DNA of 64,000 bases, from assembly GCA_963556255.1 (NCBI GenBank), contig OY744615.1, positions 19,334,315 to 19,398,314 on the forward strand, written 5' to 3'. This DNA comes from Allolobophora icterica (taxonomy: Eukaryota > Annelida > Clitellata > Crassiclitellata > Lumbricidae). The position numbers and the translations under genes are program-made. A model generated the notes under the pieces. The model saw nothing but the letters and a program-made list of their open reading frames with translations, searched no databases and was not told the origin of the DNA. Below are positions 55,458-64,000 of the stretch, piece after piece (position 1 is the first letter of the stretch; each line of letters starts with the position of its first letter).

Positions 55458-56611
55458 CATAGTTGTTAAAAACGATAGAAACTAAATAAAAAACGGAAAA
55501 AACGTCGTTTTTTTCAAAATAAAAAACGGGAAAAAAACGGAAAAAACGAAACAAGAAAATAATTTGACTTTCTCACATATTGTAGGCCCTATTGCAATTT
55601 AAAATTAACAACCTTGCTTACAGAACTTAATCAGCAAATAACACAACTTTATTAGTAAACACTTAATAACATCAATCCAGTGATATTTTACTTCGCTGAT
55701 TAAGTTTACTTCTAGTTCTTATTCACTTCTTGTGAAGTAATTTTACTTCTCCTTCTACTTCTCGTTCTCAAATAATTTTACTTCTACTTCTTATTCACTT
55801 CTTCTAAACTAAAGCAATTTTACTTCTCCTTCTACTTCTCGTTCTCAAATAATTTTGCTTCTACTTCTAGTTCAGGTATTACTTATCAGATTTTTCTCGC
55901 TCTTGCCTGTAAAACAGTTGTGCTTTCATTCTACACACATTTTGTCAGTATGATGTTTTATTTAGGCCTAAGCTTTAATTCCACTCAAAAACAGATTTTA
56001 CTGACACGCAGGATATTGGAACAGTCCTTAACCTGACACCTATCAATACTTTTAGAGTTAATTTTTAACACAGTAAAAAATATAACTACATAATCCCGCT
56101 GCAAATGAAGTTTCAAGTTTGTCAGTTTTTCCTGAGATTAAAACTTCACCGTTGTCCAGTTTTATCATTTACCACTAGACTTCAGCATTTTCCATTTTTC
56201 TCCAATGTCTGGGTTGTGACTAAAGTATCTCCAAACAGCAATTTCCCTTTTACTACCAACGAAAATTTTTGACACACTCATTTCAGTGTGAAAGAATTAG
56301 AATTATAAAAACGAACGGACCTTTTAAACCTTTTCTCTCGGGCATAAAGAATATTTGGAAATGTTTCACTAACTATGGCTATAGTAGGTTATGAGATTCC
56401 CATCACGCACGAAATCCAAACAACAAACGGACATTTGAAATATATTTCTGTAGTTCAGTACTAAAATAAGACTCCTAAAAATTTAAGGTTTCTTAATTTT
56501 CGTTCTAAAAATAATTATACTTCTTATTCTTATTCCTTCTGAAGGTCTTAATTTCACTTCTTATTCTATTCTCGTTCTTAAAATAATTTTTATTCTACTT
56601 CTACTTCTACT

Positions 56612-58005
56612 CAGGGCCGTTTTATCCACTAGGCACAGTAGGCACTGTGCCTAGGGCCTACGAAGCTTTCAGGGGCCTACGAAAGTCTGAAAATCTGAAA
56701 ATGAGATATTAGGCTAAATGAGTGACCGGGAAATGAAAAAGGAAAATTGCAAACACCAGCAAGTTCAAATTTAATAACTTTGTACCGAAACAGTTTAAAT
56801 TAAGCTGTGCTAGCCTATATGAACTTTGCGGCTCTTTGCATTAGCAAAATCGCATATAGGCTAAGTTACGTCTTAAAATGTCATTTCCGCATAAAGTCGT
56901 TTTCAATTGAATGCAGTGCAGTTGGCTTTAATCCAGAGTTGACAATTTAGTTGGGGTCGTATTACTTAATCGAATTATCCAAACTTCTAAGGCGCCACTC
57001 GAGAGCCAAGCGCAGGGCACCAGCCTATTCACGAGCGCTACGTCAAAACAGAGGGGGGGGGTTCCAGAGAGTAGTCCAAAAGAGGTCAGAGTCAGACTTC
57101 CAGATGGCCAGATCAAGAGAGGAGACAGAGCAGCTCTCAAGGCGGGTGTCGTTTAGGGCGAGAAGAATGGGAAGGCGAAGGGTCAGATGAGTCATGCAGG
57201 GTTGGAGTGTTTGAAAAGGTGAGACTTCAATTTTGAGTTTGAACGCCTGATGGTGATAGATAGAGGAACTTGAGGAGAAGGATGGAGGACAGGTTGCAAT
57301 GATGATGGAGGAACTGAGAATCTGCGGAGTTCAGGGAAGGTCGTTCCAGAGGCGTGGTGCGGTCACTGCAGTTTTGGATATGGCTCGGTTGGAGAATTTG
57401 AGATCAGAAGTGACTGGGGGTCGAAAGACTGAGATAGAAAGAGGATCAGATGGAGCGGGTTGCCTGGATGGTGAAGAGATCACGCAGGTACTTGGGCTGG
57501 GAATATTTTAGGGAATTGTAGGCTGGTCGTAGGACTTTGAAGTGGATCCGCTCTGGGATTTTTAACCAATGGAGTGATTTGAGGATGGGAGTGATATGGT
57601 GATGTCTGGGCGTTCTAGTGACAGCTCTGGCTAGTGAGTTTTGGGTAAGTTGAAGACGCCTGATTTGTGTGGAATAGAGGTTAAGGAAGAGGAAATTGCA
57701 GTAATCAAGCTTTGAACGAATAATGGAGGCAGCAATGGTGGAGGCAGTTTTAAGGTCGAGCATAGGCCGGATGCGTCGGAGGTCACGAATGTGGAATAAA
57801 TCAGGAGAGCGAGAGGTTGGAGATGTGGTTAGAGAAGGACAGGTGTGGATCAAAAGTGACACCAAGACTGCGGACGGGGGGGGGGGGGGGTCTAAGGTGA
57901 ATGTAAGAGACGAGGCCTTTCCATACACCTATAGTCGATAGGTGTATGGAAGGGCCTACGAATGCAAGAGTGCCTAGGGCCTACGACGACCTTAAAACGG
58001 CCCTG
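56612..58005. mobile_element. hAT-like element, TSD CTTCTACT, contains a LINE fragment
   Basis: The left end is CAGGGCCGTTTTATCCAC. The right end on the minus strand is CAGGGCCGTTTTAAGGTC. Both ends then have GTGCCTAGGGCCTACGA-like motifs. Exact duplications CTTCTACT lie at 56604-56611 and 58006-58013, although this word also occurs in the CTTCTACT-rich host element. A minus-strand LINE fragment occupies 56945-57930. Confidence 0.87.
56945..57930 (-). pseudogene. 5'-truncated LINE, ORF2 C-terminus (family L-B), minus strand
   Basis: The minus-strand frame at 57928-57446 reads SIIRSKLDYCNFLFLNLYS, QLTQNSLARAVTRTPRHHHI and TPILKSLHWLKIPERIHFKV, which is the CR1/L2-type ORF2 tail. A frame change follows, then TAPRLWNDLP, KLKIESHLF and VNRLVPCAW, to the end near 56945. 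Endonuclease and catalytic polymerase parts are missing. A G-run at 57877-57890 lies near its 5' end. Confidence 0.85.
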
Positions 58006-58869
58006 CTTCTACTGCACGAAAATCAAATAATTATTATTCTTATTCGACTTCTTATTCACGAAAATATCACTGCATCAATCTACAACAATTTATTTATTTC
58101 TTATAAGTTTGGTTTAATAAGAAATTGAGAAACTAAAAATATTGAAATCTTTTCAAATTTAAATTGTAAACATAAGTCCACATAAGTCCATCCTGACTAA
58201 ACTAACACAATTAAAAATTAAACTTTGGAGGTATAGACTATATAGTGTAAACTTTCTCACAGTAAATGCATTTCAATTTAGCCAATGCTGAGTTTTTGTC
58301 TTTCTCGTTTATCAAAGTAACGTGAATCCATTCCGCACCCTTTTCTTTTGGCATTTTAGATAAATTAGAAATAACTTTATAAAATTGTTTTTCTTGTACT
58401 GTGCTATTTCATAAAGTAGGCCTATTTATTTCTCAAATGATGACAAAAATAGTGAGGTAAATTAGCTGAATCCTTGAAAGTATGGAGACTACGTAAGAGA
58501 CATCAGACAAAAAATTAAACAGAAACTGAAAAACATTAACAGACAGTAAATAAATAAATAAATAAAGTTACATAAAAAACGGAAAAAATGATAAGAAAAA
58601 AAAACGAAAAACGACGTTTTTTGGAGAAAAATAAAAAAAAGAAAAAAAACGGTTTTTACATCTATGCTGGCAATAATCAATTTTCTCTCTTGTTATGATG
58701 CTTTGATGTGTTATTAGTAATATTCAAATTTTTTTAAATTTAAATTTATACTCATTTTTTCAAATATTATTATCTTCTTATTACTTCTGTGTTTTATATT
58801 TTTCTATACTTGTTCACCAATGTGCGGTTCGCTTTTGGTTTATCAATAAAGAATATTATTAATTATTAA

Positions 58870-59455
58870 TCTGCTAAAGTTCTCTCACATATCAGATTAT
58901 GTGAGGGACATGCTGGCTCCCCGTTGAGGAATAAAGTTCAAGATTTTCCTTCTGGGGTGAAGGCCCACCCCAGTCGGCACCACAACGACATACATCAGAG
59001 AGCACTACTTTCAAGTCTCAAGTCAACTGGGTTGGCGATCGTTACTCTCTGCTGCTTGTGGAGATATGGAGGTGCCATGCTTCCGTACATCAACTCAAGC
59101 CCATCGTGCCTTATTGTGTGTTGGACCTTCCTCTTGGAACAGTGTACACGGCACATACTGCTGTTGTATTTAACTGTGTTCAGCAAAACATTTTCAAGTT
59201 GTCTTAAAACACACTTATGTAGATCATTTAGATAGTCATTAGTGCAGCACCTTTGTGAGGTACTTAAAACCTGTTATATTTAGTGTCTTGACACATACAT
59301 ACATACTTACATACATACATACATGCATAACTAATCCTCATTGGCTTGATCTTTTTGTTCCCAGGGCTAAAACTGCCTTGGTCCAGCACCAGGCGTTTTC
59401 TGTAGTGGTTCCCATGATCTGGAATACCTTCCCCCTCTGCTCAGTGCCAAACTAA
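58870..59455 (+). pseudogene. Decayed LINE tail fragments
   Basis: Pieces near 58905-59150 include ACATGCTGGCTCCCCGTTGA, a HWLPV-like remnant, and a VGPSSWNS-like stretch near 59125. A second piece at 59345-59440 reads FVPRAKTALVQHQAFSVVV and WNTFP. Both are typical of LINE ORF2 ends but are broken by stops. A CATA microsatellite lies between them (59276-59325). Confidence 0.6.
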
Positions 59456-59516
59456 TGACTGGCTTTTCCTCATCAGTCTCGCATTTCTGTTTCCCCGGAG
59501 CTTCTGTGCTGAATAG

Positions 59517-60219
59517 TTATTTGGTCGATTCTTTGGCCGATTTCTTGGTCGATTTTGGTCGAATATTTGGTCGATTTTGGCCGATTCCGTGGTCGATTTT
59601 GGTCAATTTTGGTCGGTTTTGGCATTGTCTTTGGTCGATTTTGGCCGTTTCTTTGGTCGATTTCGGCCGTTTCTTTGGTCGATTTTGGTCAATCTCCTGG
59701 TCGATTTTGGCCGGTTTTGGCAGTTTCTTTGGTCGCTTTTGGCCGTTTCTTTGGTCGATTTTGGCCGATGCTTTGGTCAATTTTGGTGAATTCTTTGGTA
59801 AAATTTGGTCGATTCTTTGGCCGATTTTGGCCGATTTCTTGGTCGATTTTGGTCAATTTCTTGGTCGATTTTGGCCGATTTTGGTCGATTCTTTGGTCAA
59901 TTTTGGTCGATTCTTTGGTCGATTTTGGCCCTTTTTGGTCGATTTTGGCCGAAACTTTGGTCGATTTTGTTCGATTTTGGCCGTTTCTTTGGTCGATTTT
60001 GGTCAATTTCTTGCTCGATTTTGGCCGATTTTGGCTGTTTCTTTGGTCGATTTTGGCCGTTTCTTTGGTCGATTTTGGTCGATACTTTGGTCAATTTTGG
60101 TGGATTCTTTGGTCGATTTTGGCCCTTTTTGGTCGATTTTGGCCGAAACTTTGGTCGATTTCGGCCGTTTCTTTGGTGGATTTTGGTCAATTTCTTGGTC
60201 GATTTTGGCCGGTTTCTAG
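59517..60219. repeat. TTTGGTCGATTTTGGCCG minisatellite, about 700 bp, in a KIF26 intron
   Basis: The repeat is built from TTTGGTCGATTTTGGCCG and variants (TTTCTTTGGTCGATTTTGG, TTGGTCAATTTC). It is nearly free of A on the + strand apart from the GA of CGAT. All three forward frames and several reverse frames stay open (VDFGRF and IDQNRPK-type repeats). This is a property of the unit and not evidence of a protein. Confidence 0.92.
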
Positions 60220-60581
60220 ATACAATACAATACAATATACATAAATACAGACATACATGTTAATGAAAAGATGCAACATGGGAACACATCTGGGAATTTT
60301 ACATATGAATAGCACATGCATGGTAATATCATGTGAATGGAGAAAAGTCATGGTACATGTGAATAGAGAAAATTCTAATTGGTCCAAGCACTTCAATGAT
60401 GTCAACATGGGAATGGGGTTACATTGCTAGGATGGCAGTACCTGTATGTGACCTTGGAAGAACACGATCACTTGTGATTGGGGATATGAGGAATTTGATT
60501 AAAATGTCCAGCTTGTGTGGCAACTTATTTTTGGAGTAGATTAAAAATCCATGAAAAATCTTTTGTTTTTTTCTATTGCAG
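60220..60581. other. KIF26 intron sequence before exon 3
   Basis: A short ATACA repeat at 60220-60240, then unique-looking sequence. It ends in the acceptor TTTTTTTCTATTGCAG. Confidence 0.5.
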
Positions 60582-60779
60582 GAAAAACATACACAATGCT
60601 GGGAATAGATGACTCCAGAGAAAACCTTGGAGTCATACCTTCTGCCATATCTTGGATTTACAACCTGATCAATGAACAAGTAAAAAGTACGGCTTCAAAG
60701 TTCTCTGTCCGTGTTTCGGCAATCGAAGTGACTGGCAAACATGGAACAGTGCGAGATCTTCTTACTAACGTTTCTACAG
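60582..60779 (+). CDS. KIF26: KIF26-like kinesin, motor domain exon 3 (P-loop)
   Basis: This 198-bp exon lies between CTATTGCAG and GTCTGA (weak donor). It enters in phase 1, completing the Gly codon of the P-loop, and encodes GKTYTMLGIDDSRENLGVIP, SAISWIYNLINEQ, KFSVRVSAIEVTG and VRDLLTNVST. Ordinary kinesins share GKTYTMxG, GIIPRxxxxLF and the FSVxVSxxEIYxExxxDLL track. The particular SAISW and RVSAIEVTG forms are those of KIF26A/B. It leaves in phase 1 into the next exon. Confidence 0.95.
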
Positions 60780-60834
60780 GTCTGATATAATTATTATTAT
60801 AATTATTATTATTAATTTATTATTATTATTATTA

Positions 60835-61105
60835 TTAAGCATTTATTAAACGTCACTTTCTAATGATGAACCATCAATTGATGGGGCTGAGCAGTTATGT
60901 GTGAAAGGACATGCACAAGGTCCATACACAGTAACTTCCAGAAAGGCTCAAACCTGTACTCTTTATGTTACAAGGTGATCAATCAATCAATCAATCAATC
61001 AATCATAGAATTTATATAGCGCCTCTTCAAGGGCTCTACTCGTAGGCGCTGCCGGGCCAGGCCTGATGACTCTAACCATTCGGCAACAATGTCCCACCAA
61101 TGGCT
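60835..61105 (-). mobile_element. SINE family C copy split by a LINE tail
   Basis: On the + strand, ATTGATGGGGCTGAGCAGTT, GGTCCATACACAGTAAC and GGCTCAAACCTGTACTC match 36990-37075. The head continues after the insertion as TGATGACTCTAACCATTCGG. The insertion, about 60975-61066, is an L-A LINE tail on the minus strand (ATCA repeat, GAATTTATATAGCGCCTCTT, CTCGTAGGCGCTGCC). Confidence 0.7.
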
Positions 61106-61415
61106 ACCATGTCCCACCTGAACTTACCTAACGTAATTTGATCTAATAACAGACCTGTACGAGTCATTTGTTAGAGCTGCATGACTGATGAGTTGTAAGA
61201 AGCAGCCTGATCTTTCACTGCTCTTTGAGGTTTAAATCTGGTTTTACCATTAGACTGTTTGTTGTTAGGCTGCTGATGACATTCCAACTTTCAGTTCCAC
61301 AACTCTGCCTGTAAAGACTATAGCTGACAGTTCAAAGTATTGAATTAAATTTTTCTTACATTACATTACCTCACATCCGGTGTAGATCAGACTTTGATTT
61401 ATTATTTGGTACCAG

Positions 61416-61571
61416 AGAAAGAGAGTATTGAGAATGCTGGTTCCACAGTGTTTTTCCATGAAGACTCGATCGGTGGAGCTCGAATTGAAAATCAGAAAGA
61501 ACTCCGTGCTCCCACTGCCCAACACGCCGCCTTCTACCTGGATGCTGCTATAGCTGCCAGGACAGTGCCAG
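61416..61571 (+). CDS. KIF26: KIF26-like kinesin, motor domain exon 4
   Basis: This 156-bp exon lies between TTTGGTACCAG and GTAAAT, in phase 1 at both ends. It encodes [20 protein letters not shown] and [20 protein letters not shown], then [12 protein letters not shown]. The [17 protein letters not shown](I/L)AAR track is distinctive for KIF26A/B and replaces the usual kinesin loop before switch I. The intron before it is only 0.64 kb. Confidence 0.95.
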
Positions 61572-62199
61572 GTAAATCAAAATAAGAGATTGATTTTTAA
61601 GAAGCCAAAATCAAAGTATGAAATTTTCTACCTTGATCTTTTCTGTGATTTACTTTCCTCACAATAGGAAGCATGCAGTTAAAGCGCAGTTACTCGGCCA
61701 ATTGGCGCCCACAGATATTTTTGTGCAGGAGGGCACAACATGAAAACTGGGACATATTGTCAAAAATGTTGAGATGTGAATTCCAGGAGGGGCGAGTGCC
61801 ATGTCTTTCCCCTATATGTACAGGCACCCAAAAGTCAACATAATCTTGAGCTTAGTTTACAAAGAATTGGGGTTTTGAATGACTTGACTCAAGATGCAAA
61901 AATAAAAGCTAAGAAAAACAACTGCTTTTATATCATGTGATACATATCTGTTCAAACATTAAATACCATGGTTTAATTAATAATCTTGAATTGTTACCAT
62001 TTACTGTAGTTGTCTACCAAGCCTGAATTTTTCTGATATCTGTCTGAGTAAGCTGATTGTCTTCTGCATAGGTTTGTTTAATTGTTGTGGTGGTCAGTCG
62101 TTCAGCATACATTAACAATTTGTAACTAAACACGATGGTTATAACAATGATGCGTCAGCTGCATCTGGTACGTTTATCCTATTGTTGATTGTGGTTTAG

Positions 62200-62292
62200 A
62201 TGCTACTGAGGATTCGTCTAATTCTCATTTCCGTTTCACGTTACACATCTACCAGTATCGCATTGGTCGAATCAGCCGAAGTCATAATAAGG
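62200..62292 (+). CDS. KIF26: KIF26-like kinesin, motor domain exon 5 (switch I)
   Basis: This 93-bp exon is short and easy to miss. It lies between TTGTGGTTTAG and GTTAGT, phase 1 at both ends. With the previous base it encodes DATEDSSNSHFRFTLHIYQY and RIGRISRSHNK. Typical kinesins have NxxSSRSH followed by FxIxI. Here the switch I core reads SSNSH, losing the conserved Arg, while FTLHIYQYR matches KIF26A/B. The loss fits a motor with impaired nucleotide hydrolysis. The next exon, expected to carry the switch II equivalent, is not visible before the end of the window. Confidence 0.93.
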
Positions 62293-62376
62293 GTTAGTAG
62301 CCAGTATTGAATCTTTATAATCTGTTCATGTATGACTGTGTGTATGCATGCATGTATGTATGTATGTGTGTATGTA

Positions 62377-63145
62377 CAGGCCCGGCCCTAGGGCAAGGCG
62401 AACGAGGCAACCGCCTTGGGCCTCGCGCTTTCAGGGGCCCCGCGCTGATGGCTATAATTTGTTGTTGTGATGAGATTGAATTCTGACAACGCTAACGTTG
62501 CTAGCAACAATAGGGGCCTACTGGCAGTCAATTTGCCGCGTGAATGTGATAGGGTGATATAAGAAAGCGAGCCTTCGAATACTTCTGACTGTTTCTGTCA
62601 CTGTATACTTCTGGAGAAAGAAACTTTTCGAAGTTAAAACTTATGAAATCCTACATGCGATCAACGATGCTTCAAGAACGGCTCACTAACTTAGCTAGAT
62701 TTTGTCAATTGAGAATTATGTTGCTAACGATCTGGACTAAAACGAAATTGTGCATCCATCAAAGGGGATTCGAAGCTCGAAAGATTTCCCTGTGAATAAA
62801 ACATTTTAGAAGATAGAACCCAAGCTATTGTCTAATAGTCTATGGTGACTAAAAAAATGTCAATTAGGCCTAGAAGATGCTAAAATATTTTAATTATTAG
62901 CATCCTTTTTCAGTTGTCAGATATTCAAATAATTAAATAAAACATAATTTTTGCTTTCGTAGTAAAATACTATTTTTAAGAGCCTGATTTGCATTTTGTG
63001 TTCATTAATCCATTTAATTTTGATTTTGCATATGGCATTGCCAATACCGCATTGGCAGGAAATCAACTACGCAATGCCATGTTTTTGCTTGGGCCCCGCT
63101 CATCGCTTGCTGCTTTGGGCCCCGCACACCCTAGGGCCGGGCCTG
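62377..63145. mobile_element. hAT-like element, 769 bp, inserted in a TATG microsatellite
   Basis: The left end is CAGGCCCGGCCCTAGGGC. The right end on the minus strand is CAGGCCCGGCCCTAGGGT. GGGCC-rich subterminal motifs are at both ends. The 8-bp flanks TGTATGTA (62369-62376 and 63146-63153) match, though this is partly forced by the surrounding TATG repeat. No transposase. Confidence 0.85.
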
Positions 63146-63325
63146 TGTATGTATGTATGTATGTATGCATGCATGCATGTATGTATGTCTGTATGTATGT
63201 ATGTATGCATGCATGTAAGTATGTAAATATGACTGTATGTATGTATGTATGTATGTATGTATGTATACTAGGTATGTACATATGTATGTATACTATGTAT
63301 GTACATATGTATGTACATATGTAAG
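63146..63325. repeat. TATG tetranucleotide microsatellite
   Basis: TATGTATG repeat with CATG and CTGT variants. A shorter stretch (62339-62376) precedes the inserted element. Confidence 0.93.
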
Positions 63326-64000
63326 CAAATAATATTCAGATAACTGGAAATGTTGCCACTAGCAGGCCCTCATACGCATGTAAACCCCAACCTATGCGGT
63401 TCTGTGTTCAGAGTTTCTGATACATTTTGCACTGAGGATTATTAGTCTTAATGACATGAGTTAAACCTATAAAACACCACTGTGTTCAGTGACTGGCATT
63501 CCATCACAGATGGTAGAAGGTGCAATCCGTCACATCATAAGGTCTGGCTGAGTGGTTCTAGAGCCTTTCATGATTGACAGTTGAAGCCACTCCAAAGAAT
63601 CTGCCTTGCCAAGGTTATCACTGAAACCGAAATTTACCAGTTACAGTACCTATTATAACTCTGGGAGTCCATAATGTCCAACTGTCGTTGGTTGACAAAT
63701 AGTGGTAGGGCTGCAGTGGTATGCAATCAAATATGCATAAAATTAGTCTTTTCTCAATTATTGTTTGAAAAAGATCACTACTGTAGACACTTAAGTTCGA
63801 GTTAGTATTTCCATTGTAATTGTAATTGTAATTAGTAACTTCTATTGTGCCAGTGTCAAATGCACAAAGTGTCAACTGATGGCACAGCACAACCAAGCCG
63901 TAATCAGGTCAACATCCAGAAGATCAGTCCTGTACATTACTTGAGATTTTATTCCAGTGATGAGTTTACATCATGCAAATTGTAATCCTTTAGCTCATTT
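63326..64000. other. KIF26 intron sequence to the window end
   Basis: A GTAATT repeat lies at 63812-63832, flanked by possible SINE C-like words. No further kinesin exon recognised. Confidence 0.4.

Larger units (their letters stand above)
55458..58666. mobile_element. hAT-like element, TSD CTGGCAAT, contains a second element
   Basis: The left end is CATAGTTGTTAAAAACGAT. The right end on the minus strand is CATAGATGTAAAAACCG. Exact 8-bp duplications CTGGCAAT lie at 55450-55457 and 58667-58674. Subterminal AAAAAACGG and ACGACGTTTTTT motifs are mirrored at both ends. The interior has many ACTTCTACTTCTTATTC segments. No transposase is seen. It was later hit by the element at 56612-58005. Confidence 0.85.

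Noticed and set aside
59455..60263. 254-codon frame of VDFGRF-type repeats that could look like a repeat protein
   Set aside because: Overlapping frames on both strands are equally open and the DNA unit explains it; no start context or flanking exon is seen.

Overview
This window looks like AT-rich, repeat-dense animal nuclear DNA. Exons of one kinesin gene are spread over about 34 kb, separated by introns of 0.6 to 16 kb, and most of the rest is transposon and satellite sequence. The KIF26-type gene, the families of short interspersed elements (SINEs) and the many LINE tails fit a marine invertebrate. A deuterostome such as an echinoderm or hemichordate is possible, but nothing here fixes the taxon. 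No bacterial gene, CRISPR array, rRNA or intact tRNA gene was seen.

Gene content. The only host gene I can model is a KIF26-family (kinesin-11, atypical kinesin) gene on the + strand. Six exons were found, at 28663-28834, 44565-44744, 47898-47991, 60582-60779, 61416-61571 and 62200-62292. Their reading phases join without conflict. They encode the conserved pre-motor segment and the first part of the motor domain through switch I. The amino-terminal exons and everything after switch I are not identified here. A CpG-richer patch about 2 kb upstream of the first recognised exon could be an upstream exon or promoter, but this is weak.

Layout. 1-2350: satellite array with a 33-bp perfect inverted repeat, a hairpin, a short hAT-like MITE (nonautonomous DNA element) and a SINE. 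2351-9807: a three-level nest, with a piggyBac-like shell containing a hAT-like element with an exact 8-bp target-site duplication (TSD), which contains an apparently intact two-ORF LINE on the minus strand. 9.8-20.5 kb: microsatellites, LINE tails, SINEs, MITEs and a tandem segmental duplication in which one copy carries a MITE and the other keeps the empty site. 23.5-25.8 kb: a DNA element with terminal inverted repeats (TIRs) of about 130 bp, holding a decayed transposase-like pseudogene of an uncharacterised invertebrate family. 28.6-64 kb: the KIF26 gene, whose introns are filled with SINEs, LINE fossils, MITEs and minisatellites. These include a second nest at 55458-58666 and a strand-asymmetric minisatellite at 59517-60219.

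The strongest overall pattern is at least twelve short DNA elements with imperfect TIRs (often starting CAG or CAT) bounded by matching 8-bp duplications, which is the hAT superfamily signature. I know of no search result for any of them; all calls are from reading the sequence.
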